A DNA stretch of 64,000 nt. It comes from JACSRF01 sp964504445 (GTDB lineage: Bacteria > Chloroflexota > Anaerolineae > Promineifilales > Promineifilaceae). Positions 1 to 9,577 of the stretch are shown here, piece by piece. The stretch lies in contig CAZDEO010000001.1 in NCBI GenBank assembly GCA_964504445.1, positions 1-64,000 on the forward strand, in the 5' to 3' direction. The position numbers were made by a program, and so were the translations under genes. Every line of letters starts with the position of its first letter. Position 1 is the first letter of the stretch. Below the pieces are notes generated by a model. The model was given only the letters and a program-made list of their open reading frames with translations. It made no database searches and was not told the origin of the DNA.

Positions 1-254
1 AATGAGGCGAATTCTAAATTCAAGAATGTTTAACTTATTTCAGTTACAGTGTATTGAACGTCTCACAGGAATTAATTTTTGCCTGGCGACTTAATGCTGC
101 TTGTTTGTCCTTTGTCAGGGCGAGACGGCGCGGAGAATAGGCCGTCTGTAACTGCTGAAGCCTGACCGCGCCGTCCCGCCCCTGCCATTCTTCGAATTAC
201 GTTATCTGTTTGAAGGTTTGGTCTTCCGAGGGTTAACGGTTTGCAGACTATGGG
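1..254. other. Left-edge intergenic region, no gene seen
   Basis: I see no convincing coding frame, RNA gene or repeat array here. The stretch lies downstream of the minus-strand methyltransferase gene that ends at 255. Whatever lies further left is outside the window. Confidence 0.4.
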
Positions 255-1493
255 TTATTGCTCCTTGAAGGTAAGCCGCCACAGCGATACCGTCTCCACG
301 TGGTAGGTTTGCGGGCGGGCATCTATGGGCTGGATGGTCACCGGCTGGTAGCCGGCCTGGGTCAGGAATCTGGCGTCGCGGGCCAGGGTGGCCACGTCGC
401 TGCTGACGTAGATGAGGCGAGGCGCGCGCAGGCTGGTTACGGCCGTTAGCGCGGCGCGCGTCAGCCCTTTGGCGGGTGGGTTCATGACTACCAGGTCTGG
501 CTGCACCTCCAGCGCAGGCAGAATGTCCTCCACCCAGCCACAGTAGAGGGAGACGTTGTCGGCGTCGGGCAGGTTAACGGCCGTATCCGCTACTGCATCC
601 TCATTTAGCTCAATGGCCACTACGTCGGCCGCCCCTGCCGCCAAAAAGGCGGTGAGCAGCCCCACGCCGCTGTACAGCTCCAGTACCTTTTCCGCGCCGG
701 TCAACGCGGCAAAGGTGAGCACCTGTTCCACCACCAGCGCAGCGGCCGCCGCGCTGGGCGGGAAGGCACAGCCGGCGGAAATGCGAAAGTCGCGCCCTTT
801 AACGGACTGCACGATGTAGTTGTCGCCAATGAGGGAAGCGGCCGTGCCGTCGGGCAGCACCATGGCCACAGAAATGGGGAAATCAGCCTCTAATTCGGGA
901 GGTTCGACATCATCTGTCTCCAGCGCCGCCAACAATGCCTCGTCGTCCCCAATGCGCAGGGTCAGACGACGCAGGTTGGGTAATTCCAGGTCAATGTCTT
1001 GCAGCAGGGCTGCCAGGGCTGGGTGGCTGATGGGGCACGCGGTAATGGGGATGACCCGTTTTTCAGTAGGGGACCATAGGCCAAACCCCCCTTCCGCTGT
1101 GGGATTGAGGGGGAGTTCGATGCTGTAGCCCCAGGGAGTAGGGTGAGGCTGGGTTGCCTTTACCGGCGCGTTGGGGAAGTTGCCGATGCGCTGGAACTGA
1201 TCGCGCACAATCTCTTGCTTGATACGCAGTTGAGCAGGGTAGGCAATGTGCTGGAAGTGGCAGCCGCCGCACGCGCCAAAGTGGGGGCAGGCGGGTGTTA
1301 CCCTTTCACGGGAGGGCGTCAGAATTTCTTCCAGGTGGGCGTGGGCGTGATGGGCTTTTTCCTCTACCAGCCGGGCGCGCACGGTTTCGCCGGGAATGGC
1401 GTAGGGGATGAAGATGGTACGGCCGTTGGGGTCATGGGCGATGGCAGCGCCGCCGTTAGCCACGGCCGTTGCTTGCAAGGTCAATGTTTTCAT
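255..1493 (-). CDS. TrmA/RlmD-family class I SAM-dependent RNA methyltransferase homologue, catalytic Cys absent
   Basis: Family members methylate C5 of uridine in tRNA or 23S rRNA. The 412-residue product has an N-terminal TRAM-like region (about 1-60), a four-cysteine iron-sulfur motif (C69, C75, C78, with C153 as the likely fourth ligand), a Rossmann SAM site VLELYSGVG near 270-278, an NPP motif at 338-340 and the C-terminal ATLARD and HVE signatures. Length is typical. The odd point is the catalytic stretch: the family reads YVSCNPATLARD, whereas this protein reads YVSSDVATLARD, so the nucleophilic cysteine is Ser365. The NPPR motif is also NPPA. It is either a diverged enzyme with other chemistry or an inactive RNA-binding homologue. 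Family membership is clear; the substrate is not. Confidence 0.85.
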   Translation of the reverse strand: MKTLTLQATAVANGGAAIAHDPNGRTIFIPYAIPGETVRARLVEEKAHHAHAHLEEILTPSRERVTPACPHFGACGGCHFQHIAYPAQLRIKQEIVRDQFQRIGNFPNAPVKATQPHPTPWGYSIELPLNPTAEGGFGLWSPTEKRVIPITACPISHPALAALLQDIDLELPNLRRLTLRIGDDEALLAALETDDVEPPELEADFPISVAMVLPDGTAASLIGDNYIVQSVKGRDFRISAGCAFPPSAAAAALVVEQVLTFAALTGAEKVLELYSGVGLLTAFLAAGAADVVAIELNEDAVADTAVNLPDADNVSLYCGWVEDILPALEVQPDLVVMNPPAKGLTRAALTAVTSLRAPRLIYVSSDVATLARDARFLTQAGYQPVTIQPIDARPQTYHVETVSLWRLTFKEQ

Positions 1494-1513
1494 AGCAGTT
1501 TCCTTGTTAATGA

Positions 1514-1577
1514 AGACTGGAGACTGGGGACCAGTCAGTCTCTAATCTCTAGTCTCCAACATCAGCTCTCCAATCTC
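1514..1577. repeat. Heptamer tandem-repeat array (GACTGGA / TCTCTAA words)
   Basis: Words such as GACTGGA and GACTGGG on the left and CTCTAAT, CTCTAGT and CTCCAAC on the right recur with a 7-base period and are partly complementary, so the array can fold back. It fills the gap between two minus-strand genes and touches the stop of the CPBP gene. It belongs to a repeat family seen at many other places in the window. Confidence 0.7.
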
Positions 1578-2197
1578 TATAATCGGCCACTGGCAATGAG
1601 CATAGTAAAAGAAACCATGAACCAGTGGATAAGCCAGGGATAGACAAAAGAGCCGGTGCGCCAGGCCACAAAACCAAAGGCCGCCCCGCCAAAAATGGTA
1701 CTCAGGGTTTCCAACTCTGGCTTGCCCAAATGCATGAAGGCAAAGGGCACGGCTTGCAGAAAGATGGCGGGGCCGGGGCCAAAGGCGCGGGCAAAGAGAA
1801 AGAGCAAAAAACCGCGCCAAATGAACTCCCAGCCAAACATCTCCACGCTGTTGAGCCATAATACCTGACCAATCTGGGCGTAACTGCGTTTTTCGTAATA
1901 GGTCTGCATGTCCGGGGAGCGGGCCAGAAACCAGAGGATGAGGCCCATGCCAACGATGGCCACGGTCGTCCATAGCAGCCCCTCTTTCCAGTTACCCAGG
2001 CGAAAGCCATAGGCGGTGGGCGATTCGCGAAACAGCAGCAAGATGACCGCCATGGGGATGACAAAGTAGAAAATGAAGCGATCATACGCCTTGATCCCCG
2101 TGAGAGAGTGATTGTACCGGTCTAGCATGGGCACGATAGTGGTTAGCACAATGGCCAGGGTCAGTTTTAAGTCGAATTCAACGCCGCCGATGGTCAT
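1577..2197 (-). CDS. CPBP-family (CAAX protease / bacteriocin-processing-like) membrane protein
   Basis: A 206-residue, strongly hydrophobic protein with about six predicted membrane segments. Motif 1 of the CPBP (Rce1-like, glutamic-type) family appears as GWEFIWRG, with E124 and R128; the first of the usual two glutamates is replaced by Trp. Motif 2 appears as F152-x3-H156, and H191 begins a weak third motif without the usual Asn. Families with this fold act as intramembrane peptidases, but many bacterial members have unknown substrates. The partial motif 1 leaves activity uncertain. Its 3' end abuts a heptamer repeat array. Confidence 0.75.
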   Translation of the reverse strand: MTIGGVEFDLKLTLAIVLTTIVPMLDRYNHSLTGIKAYDRFIFYFVIPMAVILLLFRESPTAYGFRLGNWKEGLLWTTVAIVGMGLILWFLARSPDMQTYYEKRSYAQIGQVLWLNSVEMFGWEFIWRGFLLFLFARAFGPGPAIFLQAVPFAFMHLGKPELETLSTIFGGAAFGFVAWRTGSFVYPWLIHWFMVSFTMLIASGRL

Positions 2198-2233
2198 AGG
2201 GTTCCTAAAGGGTTACCTTCCGTATTTTGTTGA

Positions 2234-2554
2234 TTAGGGGGCGGGGGCAATGCCGACCAGCAGGGTGAGGCGGGAGTCGCTCTGGTTTTCGACGCCATGC
2301 AACACGCCGGCGGGCGCCCAAACAACCTGGTGGGCTACGGCCGTTACCCGCTCCTCGCCTAGCCAGAACAGCCCTTCCCCTTCTATTACCACGTAAAATT
2401 TATCCTGGTCAATGTGGTCATGGGGTTTTTGCACCTGCCCTGGCTCCAGGCAGTTCAGCCCCAATAACAGGGCATCACTCCGGAACAGGGTAGTTTTGTA
2501 GAATTTATCTTCTTGCTGGCCGACAAAGTCCTCAATTTGCTTCATCAAATCCAT
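2234..2554 (-). CDS. Small single-domain cupin protein
   Basis: A 106-residue product starting MDLMKQIEDF. I chose the ATG at 2554 because it is preceded by GAGGG at good spacing, and because a longer reading frame would run into the terminator hairpin at 2675-2705. The central part has the cupin pattern (PGQVQKPHDHIDQDKFYVVIEG followed by APAGVLHGVEN, with H residues suited to metal binding), consistent with a small RmlC-like beta-barrel. Such proteins bind small ligands or metals; no specific substrate can be inferred. It is transcribed as a single gene between two minus-strand units. Confidence 0.8.
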   Translation of the reverse strand: MDLMKQIEDFVGQQEDKFYKTTLFRSDALLLGLNCLEPGQVQKPHDHIDQDKFYVVIEGEGLFWLGEERVTAVAHQVVWAPAGVLHGVENQSDSRLTLLVGIAPAP

Positions 2555-2669
2555 GATTCCCTCATCTTTATGAGCTAAGCAGCTGTCAGTCTGATTGGCC
2601 GACTGGCTGACAACCTGATGCCTGATTCTCACCCTAAGTGTAGCCGTTCTTGGGCAGATGTGCAGGATC

Positions 2670-2705
2670 AAAAAGAGCGCGCCTGATCTTGAGCCAGGCG
2701 CGCTC
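2670..2705 (-). terminator. Rho-independent terminator after the SWIM gene
   Basis: Perfect 11-bp stem GAGCGCGCCTG / CAGGCGCGCTC (2675-2685 with 2695-2705) followed on the minus strand by TTTTTG. It lies just downstream of the SWIM gene and upstream of the cupin gene. Confidence 0.85.
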
Positions 2706-2737
2706 CATCCAAAATATGAGGTTTTTCGGACGCTGAA

Positions 2738-2980
2738 TCAGGCTAACTTCACCATATTCGCCAGAACGCGTTCCAATGCCATGATGTGGGTGCAGACCTC
2801 ATGGCGAGACTGGTGATAATTGCAATCACAAGTCCAGGCGCCGTCGTTGTACTCAACAACGTGGCTGCCATTGTTGTCACCTTTAACGGTGGCCTTCAAA
2901 GAGATGAAGTCAATACGGTCACTGCGTTCCTCTGCGTAAATTTTGGACTTCTCAATTTTACTGATTCTCGCGTAGTCCAT
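2738..2980 (-). CDS. Small SWIM-type zinc-finger protein
   Basis: An 80-residue protein starting MDYARISKIEKSK. The ATG at 2980 has a strong upstream site (GAGGAGA); the upstream extension to 3052 would overlap the terminator of the preceding gene. The C-terminal half carries a SWIM-like CxCx(n)CxH zinc motif (CDCNYHQSRHEVCTH). SWIM domains bind nucleic acid or protein partners. It stands alone between two terminators. The function is unknown; the motif is clear. Confidence 0.8.
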   Translation of the reverse strand: MDYARISKIEKSKIYAEERSDRIDFISLKATVKGDNNGSHVVEYNDGAWTCDCNYHQSRHEVCTHIMALERVLANMVKLA

Positions 2981-3035
2981 GCTATAGATTCTCCTCTCTG
3001 CGATTAATAGCCTGTTTCTTACTATGAACAGGTTT

Positions 3036-3070
3036 GGTAAACAAAAACGCACGCCAAGCAGCGTGCGTTT
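3036..3070 (-). terminator. Rho-independent terminator after the sensor kinase gene
   Basis: Stem AAACGCACGC / GCGTGCGTTT (3045-3054 with 3061-3070), a 6-base loop, and on the minus strand a TTTTTGTTT tract. It separates the sensor kinase transcript from the SWIM gene. Confidence 0.85.
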
Positions 3071-3194
3071 AGACTAAAAAAATTGTGTGCAGCAGGTGCT
3101 TTTTTATTTAGTTCACCCATGTATCAAGTATAACGCACCAAAGTGTTAAGTCAAAGCCTTTAGCGGTTTCGTAGGGAAATCATTAAGTAACGAT

Positions 3195-6100
3195 TTAGCC
3201 TGAGACTTGTGGAATGGCAAAGTGAAAGGTGGTACCCTCACCCAGCGAGCTTTCCACCCAAATGCGCCCACCGTGTAGTTCTATAATCCCTTTGGTAATG
3301 GATAGTCCTAACCCCGTTCCGGACGCCTGGCGAATGTTGGGGTCATCGGCGCGAAAGAATTTTGTAAACAACCGTTGCTGGTCAGCCGTGGAAATGCCAT
3401 AGCCTTGATCTTGCACGGAGCAAACCACCACAGGTTTGGGGGGCAGGGCCTCGTGTGTGGCAATGTGGTCGGGGCGCAAAATGACCTGCACGGCCGTTTC
3501 CTCTGGCGAATACTTACAGGCATTGCTGAGAAGATTCGTCATCACTTGCACCATGCGCTCTTGATCTGCCATGATGGGTGGTAGATCAGGCGGTAAATCC
3601 AGTTGTAAGCGAATCTTTTTCGTGTCGCATAGAGCCTGCACCGTGGGCAATGTTTCGCTGATGATAGTGGTAAATTGCGTTGGGGCCAGGGTAATCAACA
3701 GGCGTCCCGTCTCAATACGCGAGATGTCAGTCAAATCCCGAATCAGGCGGCTCATACGCTCAATGTTGGCGGTAATCTTTTCCAGAAAAGCCCGCTGCTG
3801 CGGAGAGATGGCGCCAGTCATGCCGGAAAGCAGCAGCTCTGTGTACCCGCGCATGGCTGTCATGGGCGTTTTTAGCTCATGAGAGACCATAGAGACGAAC
3901 TCTGACTTGGCTAAATTGGCGGCATGAACTTGCTCATAGAGAAGGGCATTGGCAATGGCGGCGGCGGCGTGGGTGGCAATGCGCACGGCCGTTTCCTGCA
4001 CGCCAGGGCTAAAAGCATCAAACACATCACTTTCTATCGCCATGACACCGATCAGTTTTTCCTGGTGAATGATGGGCAACGTGAGCTGAGCATGAGTACC
4101 AGACGCCCCCGCTACGTAGGCCGGTTCTACATGCACGTTCCCCGAAACGTGCGGCTTGCCAGACTGCACGACCAGGCCAATCAGCCCTCCCGTTAGCCGT
4201 TTGTTACCCACCGTGCCAAAATCAAAATCCTCATCATAGCCATGCGAAACGTGGGTCAAGACCTCTCTATCTTCATTCAGCAGCACCACAATGCCAGCCA
4301 CGCCTTTACAAATGCGTAAAGCCCAGTCCAAAGTCAGGGTCAAAATGCGTTCCAGATCCAGCGTTGTGTTCAAATCGCGGTCTAGCTGTTGTAACAAAAA
4401 CAACTCGCTCACCCGGTCTTGCAACGCCTGGTCAGTTTGCTCTAGCAGGCGCGCATTTTCCATAGCGACCACGGCCTGGCTGGCAAAGGCCATCAAGAGC
4501 TGCTGGTCCTCCTCCAAAAACGGTTCGCCGCTCTGCTTGTTAATGACTTGTAACACGCCAGAAACTGTATTTTGGCGCACCAGGGGCACAGTTAAGATAG
4601 AATTGCTCTGAAACGCGGTGCTGGCATCAACGGCAGCAAACCAGCGTTGATCATCCTGTACGCGGTTCACAATTTCGGGACGACCAGACTGGGCTACCCG
4701 CCCGGCAAGACCTGTGCCAATGGGCAGCCGCTTGCCCAAAAGCTCTTCGCTGGCGGGGCCGCGCACCACGCGAAACTCTAGCTCGCCGCTGTCTTCATGG
4801 CTGAGCATGAAGGTGCCGGCTTCGGTGTCCAGCAACTCAATGGCTTTGTCGAGGATAAAATTGAGGAGCGGATCAAGTTCGGGAATGGCAGCTAGCGAGA
4901 AAGTGACCTGGTTGAGGATTTCAAGCTGTTGAGCCCGCGCTTGAAGTTGTTGGTTGGTCTGCAACCGATCCAGGGCCACGGCCGTTCTGTCGGCAAAAAC
5001 CATAAATAACTGTTGCTCTGCAGCTGACAAAGGGCGGGGTGTGTAAGTTTGAAGAACGCCCAGCGTGCTGGCGCCGGCATTGAGCGGGGCAAGGATTACA
5101 GAACGGCCGTTCTCAACACGTATGCTCATTTGCCCGGTACGCAACACTTGCTCTACGCCCGCATCCGCTATCACCTGTTGCTTGCCTTCGCGCTCGTTAT
5201 ATCGCTCATCATCCTTTACAAAAAAGGCCGTATAGGCCACACCCGCTGCCGGATTTTGTAGATGAATGTAGAAGTCCACCACCCCAAAGGCCCGCTGATA
5301 GTTGGTGTAAATAAGCTCCAGCAAATCGTCCAGCGCAATCGTAAAATTGAGCGCCTGGGAAAACTGGCTAAGTTGGTCCTGTTCTGCCAGCCGCATCTCC
5401 AGACGCCGCACGACATTAGCCCGCTCCAGGGCAATGAGCGATTGATTAGCCAGGGCGCTAAGAAAGTTCAGCTCACTGGTGCGAAAATGTTGACCACCGT
5501 CCCGCTTTGCCAGAGCTAGCCAGCCAAGCAGCGTTTCTCCATTGTTAATGGGCGCTAAAATCTCGGCCCCCATGCTCTTGATTTCTTGCCGACAGACCGC
5601 CAAAGTCGGCGGCCACGCCCGTTCTTCTACCAGGTCAATGATGTCTGGTTCCCGACGCATATAGCTCACCAGGGGGGAGTCCATGGGAATTTGTAGCCCT
5701 GGTCCGTTACTTGCCGGAGCGGTATAGCCCATTAAGCGATCATCCAGCAAATACACCTTGGGGTTACTATTAGGGAGAGCCTGATTGACGTAAGTGAGCA
5801 TGGTGGTGGTAACTTGTTCGACGGTAACGGCCGTTGTCAAATCTCGATGGTAGGCGCGCAACAGTGCATCCAGGGCCACTGGCTGGCGGAACAACACCTG
5901 GTCAAGCCCTTGCTGCAAACGGTCACGTAGCGGATCAAACAACGCCACCGCCAGCACGACCAGCAATGCCACCAATAGGGGGTTGGAAAGCCCGTTACCC
6001 CCCAAGGCAATGCTTACGCCACTGAAAATAAGCGTCAAGGCGCCCACCAACAGCCCCAATACCAGTACAGAAGAAATCCCGCGCCGCAGCACCACATCAA

Positions 6101-7181
6101 TTTCCAACAAACGGTAGCGAATAATTGCGTAGCCAATGGCCAGAGGGTAAATAACCACCGGCGGCACGTAAATAGCTTGCGTCAACCAGGCCATCTCCAG
6201 CGAAAAGGCCAGCTTCATAAAAACAAGAATCAATGGCGCAAAGGCAAAGATGGTGCCTGCCAGAATGATGCGTGCCTGCTGCCGCACCAAAGCCGACTGG
6301 GAGACGATGCTACGATATGCAATCCCCAAAATTGCCAGGCTTAACGCCAGAAAATTCAGCACATAAGCATAACGCCACGGCAGCGCATAAGCCCAGGCGT
6401 CTGGGCCATTATAAAGCCAGACTTGCCCCCATAGCGCCAGCAAAATACCAGGCAGCAGAATAAACCATTTGAGCCGTGGCCGCTGGATGAGTAGCCGGGG
6501 CTGATGTGGAAAAATAAAGGATAGCAGGGCCGCCATACTGCCAACCAGAGCGATGGCTGTGGTCCATACGCGTACAAAAGCCTGGGTGCTCACCAGGTCA
6601 AACAAGTTCCCGGCCGTGAGCGCCGCCAAAGCCGTGAATAGGGCGAAAATTTGGGCTGATATCGCCTGGGGGCGCACCACAAAGGTCCACACGCCAATGC
6701 TGAAAAATAGCAACCCCACATAATAGACCAGCCAGAACTGGTTCCACAAAGCGGTCCTGCTAATGGTGAAAAGTTCTAGCGTGATTTCGCGAGTGGTTTG
6801 GGTGGGGTTAGTGGCAGAGACAACGGCCGTTTCCGGCGGTTGTTCCAGGGTGAAGGTCACATAGTCGCCAGTTTGGAAAGTGGACAAAAGCTGGTGATAC
6901 GCTTTATTGTCGCTGACCGGCTGGCCATTTACAGCTGTAACCCTTTCCGGGTAAGCAACAGGATCCACCAATTGTTTTGCAGGCCAACTCGCTTCCCCAC
7001 CATCATTTACCACCAGGTTCGGATCCAATAAGAAACCCGGAAAAGGCCCACGCGCCCAGCGCAGCGTGGTAATTGGCAAAAGAATGTAGATGGTGGCAGT
7101 TGCCAGCAAAACCAGCCCAACCAGGCCTACGTTGAGTTGACCTATCCGCTTTTCATTCACAAAGCATTCTGTGGTCCGCAA
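3195..7181 (-). CDS. Large membrane sensor histidine kinase with a PDZ-like segment and several GAF domains
   Basis: A 1328-residue hybrid-length sensor kinase. It starts with one membrane segment, then a PDZ-like region (VTAVNGQPVSDNKAYHQL, about 80-110), then roughly seven to eight further membrane helices (about 145-400), then three or four GAF-type modules (about 430-1080), a HisKA dimerisation helix with the phospho-acceptor His1101 (VSHELKTPM) and a HATPase domain with N, G1 (DQGYGIS) and G2 (GTGLGLSI) boxes at the C-terminus. No receiver domain or adjacent response regulator is seen, so the partner is encoded elsewhere. It starts 21 bases after the upstream glycosyltransferase gene and is probably co-transcribed with it. 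The signal is unknown; a membrane or envelope cue is plausible from the context. Confidence 0.9.
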   Translation of the reverse strand: MRTTECFVNEKRIGQLNVGLVGLVLLATATIYILLPITTLRWARGPFPGFLLDPNLVVNDGGEASWPAKQLVDPVAYPERVTAVNGQPVSDNKAYHQLLSTFQTGDYVTFTLEQPPETAVVSATNPTQTTREITLELFTISRTALWNQFWLVYYVGLLFFSIGVWTFVVRPQAISAQIFALFTALAALTAGNLFDLVSTQAFVRVWTTAIALVGSMAALLSFIFPHQPRLLIQRPRLKWFILLPGILLALWGQVWLYNGPDAWAYALPWRYAYVLNFLALSLAILGIAYRSIVSQSALVRQQARIILAGTIFAFAPLILVFMKLAFSLEMAWLTQAIYVPPVVIYPLAIGYAIIRYRLLEIDVVLRRGISSVLVLGLLVGALTLIFSGVSIALGGNGLSNPLLVALLVVLAVALFDPLRDRLQQGLDQVLFRQPVALDALLRAYHRDLTTAVTVEQVTTTMLTYVNQALPNSNPKVYLLDDRLMGYTAPASNGPGLQIPMDSPLVSYMRREPDIIDLVEERAWPPTLAVCRQEIKSMGAEILAPINNGETLLGWLALAKRDGGQHFRTSELNFLSALANQSLIALERANVVRRLEMRLAEQDQLSQFSQALNFTIALDDLLELIYTNYQRAFGVVDFYIHLQNPAAGVAYTAFFVKDDERYNEREGKQQVIADAGVEQVLRTGQMSIRVENGRSVILAPLNAGASTLGVLQTYTPRPLSAAEQQLFMVFADRTAVALDRLQTNQQLQARAQQLEILNQVTFSLAAIPELDPLLNFILDKAIELLDTEAGTFMLSHEDSGELEFRVVRGPASEELLGKRLPIGTGLAGRVAQSGRPEIVNRVQDDQRWFAAVDASTAFQSNSILTVPLVRQNTVSGVLQVINKQSGEPFLEEDQQLLMAFASQAVVAMENARLLEQTDQALQDRVSELFLLQQLDRDLNTTLDLERILTLTLDWALRICKGVAGIVVLLNEDREVLTHVSHGYDEDFDFGTVGNKRLTGGLIGLVVQSGKPHVSGNVHVEPAYVAGASGTHAQLTLPIIHQEKLIGVMAIESDVFDAFSPGVQETAVRIATHAAAAIANALLYEQVHAANLAKSEFVSMVSHELKTPMTAMRGYTELLLSGMTGAISPQQRAFLEKITANIERMSRLIRDLTDISRIETGRLLITLAPTQFTTIISETLPTVQALCDTKKIRLQLDLPPDLPPIMADQERMVQVMTNLLSNACKYSPEETAVQVILRPDHIATHEALPPKPVVVCSVQDQGYGISTADQQRLFTKFFRADDPNIRQASGTGLGLSITKGIIELHGGRIWVESSLGEGTTFHFAIPQVSG

Positions 7182-7202
7182 CCCGCAAAATAGGCAGGCG
7201 AA

Positions 7203-9494
7203 TTACGGTTCTATGCGTATTCTTGCCAGGAGTAATTGGTCATCAATCCAATGACCATCTTCGCCAACAATATTTTGCGCCCTTTCCATAACCGCGTCAA
7301 GCAAGGCAATGTGAATATGGTACTCGCCAGGGGTAACGGCCGTTGCCAACACATGCTCCGTTACCACCACCTGCCCCTTCTGCCAACTGCTGGTGGGCGG
7401 CACAGGGCGCACCGCAGTGCCCCACACCTGGTCCCAATCTTCCCCCGGCGGGCGGCGCAGCCCCACTTCAATCTCGTAATCTGGCGGCCCATCCTGGAGG
7501 CTCTCCCAATACAGACGCAGCGTTAGCGGCTCTCCGGCGGCCAGTATGCGCCGATCATACGCATAGCCCACCAGCCGGGTTTCATTGTTGAAATTTTGGT
7601 TTTGCAAATTAGGGTACGCGCCAACCAGGGGCGCAATGGCAATTTCCGCCAGCGTTAGCGCATCGCCCAAGCCCGTGCCGTCCACGGCCGTAATGCCCAG
7701 GCGGTACCCCTCTACGGGCGCGTACAGCCCCACGCGCAGGGTGGCGGTTTCTGGCGCATAGGCCGTTTCTGGCAGGTACAGGCGAAGGGATTCCACAAAG
7801 CGGTCACCGGGCCGCCACAGGCTGCTGGGGAAATTGCCCAGGCCGGGATGCGTATCCCGTTGGGCCACCATGCCCACCTCATCTTGCACATGCACAAAGA
7901 GCAAAAAGTTGCCGGGTGGGGTGTTTAATACCTCCCAGTACAGCTTTATGTCAATGGGGCTGCCGGGAGCAACGGCCGTTTCCCCCACCTCATACCCCCG
8001 CAGCACCACAAAGCTGTCAAACTGGGCGTTAATGACGTTGGGCACATCCGCATCGGCAAAAGAAGGTGGCCGCGCGTACGCTGGAGCCAGGTAGCCAAAC
8101 AGCGCCACTAGAGAGAGGGCAAGCATGGCAAGATTTGTAAGCATCGCCAAAGGAATTTCAGATTTCAGATTTCGGATTTGGGAGGGCGTTGACCATTGGC
8201 CATTGGCTGTTGACCATTGACGATTAACGACGAGTTCCCACCACTGGCTCAGGCCAAAGAAGAGGAGGATAGCCAGCGAAGGCTGCGCGGGAAAGAAGAA
8301 GCGCCCCATGGGGCCAGCGGGGCTGATGAGCAAATAATTGAAGATGACGCCGAAGAAGAGGGCCACGTTGAGTGCCAGCAGCAGCAGCGGAAAGCCTGCC
8401 TGGCGCAAGTCGGGGCGGCGGCGCAGCAGCGGTAGCGCCAGCCCAGCAGAGGCAAACAGGGTCAGCCACCACAACCCATCATACATGGCCTGGGGCAGGG
8501 GAATTTGGCCGTAGCCAAAGCGCCCCCACAGGCTGGTCCACACGTAGGGCAGCTCGAAAATGGCTACGCCCCAGCTTTCGGCGGGGTTGCGCACGCCCCA
8601 TAGCTCGGTTAGCCGCTCTACGCCGGTGGGTTCGCCGTACAATAGCTGGTTGCGCACAAACCACCACCCGGCCACTGCCAGGGTAGCTGCGGCGATGGCG
8701 ATGTTGGTTTGCCACCATTGGCGCCACTGTTTTTTGCGCCATGCCGTCCAGGTAACGGCCGTTTCTATGGTCAACGCCATGGCCGCCAGGTTAAACTTAC
8801 TCAGCAGCGCCAGCCCCAACAGCGCCCCCAAAGTGAGGCCCCAGCGCCAGCTCAACCCTTTTTCATCGCGCAGCAGGCGCACGCAGCCCAGCGTCACCGC
8901 CGCCCCCGCCAGGGCAGCGATAATGTCGTTATTGATGGCCCCAGCCATGAAGGCAAACATGGGATTGAAGGCCACAAACGCAGCGGCGCCCACAGCCAGA
9001 AACGGCCGTTCCCGCCAAATCGCCCGCGCAATAGCCCAGGTCAGCCACACCACCCCCGCGCCGATGAGGACATTTAGCGCCCGCGCCAGGTGGGCGGCCA
9101 AAGCCTCCCCGCGCCAGGGCCATGCTTCATCAGCCCCATGCAGGTACTGGTTTTTGTTGTCAACGCCCACTTCCCAATAGCGGTAAGCCCAAAAGGGATT
9201 TTGCGGCGGCGCGTCGCAAATAGGTCGTCCGGTATCAATCCAGCCGGTCAGCAGCGCCGCCGCCACGTAGTACAGGGGGGGATGGTGGGCCTGGGTGCGG
9301 CAGCCCTCCACCGTTTGCACCGGCAAAGCGCGTTCTGTCGCTACGTAGCGCACAAAGCGGTAATGGCGTAGTTCATCGGTGGCCTCGTGCAGCGGATTCA
9401 CCACGCTGTAGCCTAAACTAACGGCCACAAACAGGATGAGAATGATGGTGATGGCAATGCGCCCTTTGTGTTCTCCGTTCAAAAACCTCTCCAA
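7203..9494 (-). CDS. GT-C (GT39/ArnT-like) membrane glycosyltransferase with C-terminal beta-rich region
   Basis: A 763-residue polytopic protein. The first extracytoplasmic loop has the acidic pair D40-E41 (ATDELRHYRF), followed by HHPPLYY, the layout of undecaprenyl- or dolichyl-phosphate-sugar transferases. About ten membrane helices follow to about residue 475, then a soluble beta-rich tail (about 490-763) with two similar modules. Residues about 421-447 are encoded by a heptamer repeat array and break a loop between helices (NRQWSTANGQWSTPSQ). The acceptor is unknown. It sits in a run of three such genes ending in a sensor kinase. Confidence 0.8.
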   Translation of the reverse strand: MERFLNGEHKGRIAITIILILFVAVSLGYSVVNPLHEATDELRHYRFVRYVATERALPVQTVEGCRTQAHHPPLYYVAAALLTGWIDTGRPICDAPPQNPFWAYRYWEVGVDNKNQYLHGADEAWPWRGEALAAHLARALNVLIGAGVVWLTWAIARAIWRERPFLAVGAAAFVAFNPMFAFMAGAINNDIIAALAGAAVTLGCVRLLRDEKGLSWRWGLTLGALLGLALLSKFNLAAMALTIETAVTWTAWRKKQWRQWWQTNIAIAAATLAVAGWWFVRNQLLYGEPTGVERLTELWGVRNPAESWGVAIFELPYVWTSLWGRFGYGQIPLPQAMYDGLWWLTLFASAGLALPLLRRRPDLRQAGFPLLLLALNVALFFGVIFNYLLISPAGPMGRFFFPAQPSLAILLFFGLSQWWELVVNRQWSTANGQWSTPSQIRNLKSEIPLAMLTNLAMLALSLVALFGYLAPAYARPPSFADADVPNVINAQFDSFVVLRGYEVGETAVAPGSPIDIKLYWEVLNTPPGNFLLFVHVQDEVGMVAQRDTHPGLGNFPSSLWRPGDRFVESLRLYLPETAYAPETATLRVGLYAPVEGYRLGITAVDGTGLGDALTLAEIAIAPLVGAYPNLQNQNFNNETRLVGYAYDRRILAAGEPLTLRLYWESLQDGPPDYEIEVGLRRPPGEDWDQVWGTAVRPVPPTSSWQKGQVVVTEHVLATAVTPGEYHIHIALLDAVMERAQNIVGEDGHWIDDQLLLARIRIEP
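8154..8232. repeat. In-frame heptamer tandem-repeat arrays inside a glycosyltransferase gene
   Basis: Two adjoining arrays: GATTTCA / GATTTCG / GATTTGG words, then TTGACCA / TTGGCCA / TTGGCTG / TTGACCA / TTGACGA / TTAACGA. Period is 7 and the reading frame stays open. The second word set is nearly identical to the intergenic array at 16647-16687. Confidence 0.85.
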
Positions 9495-9500
9495 AATGAT

Positions 9501-9577
9501 GGAAGAGATTAGAGATTAGAGAGTGGAGATTATCCGCTGGTTCCCAATCTCTAATCACCAATCTCCAATCTCACAAC
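9501..9577. repeat. Inverted heptamer arrays between two glycosyltransferase genes
   Basis: AGATTAG / AGATTAG / AGAGTGG words on the left and CAATCTC / TAATCAC / CAATCTC on the right are mutually complementary and can form a long imperfect hairpin. The right arm supplies the last codons (RLEIGD) and stop of the next gene. Confidence 0.85.
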
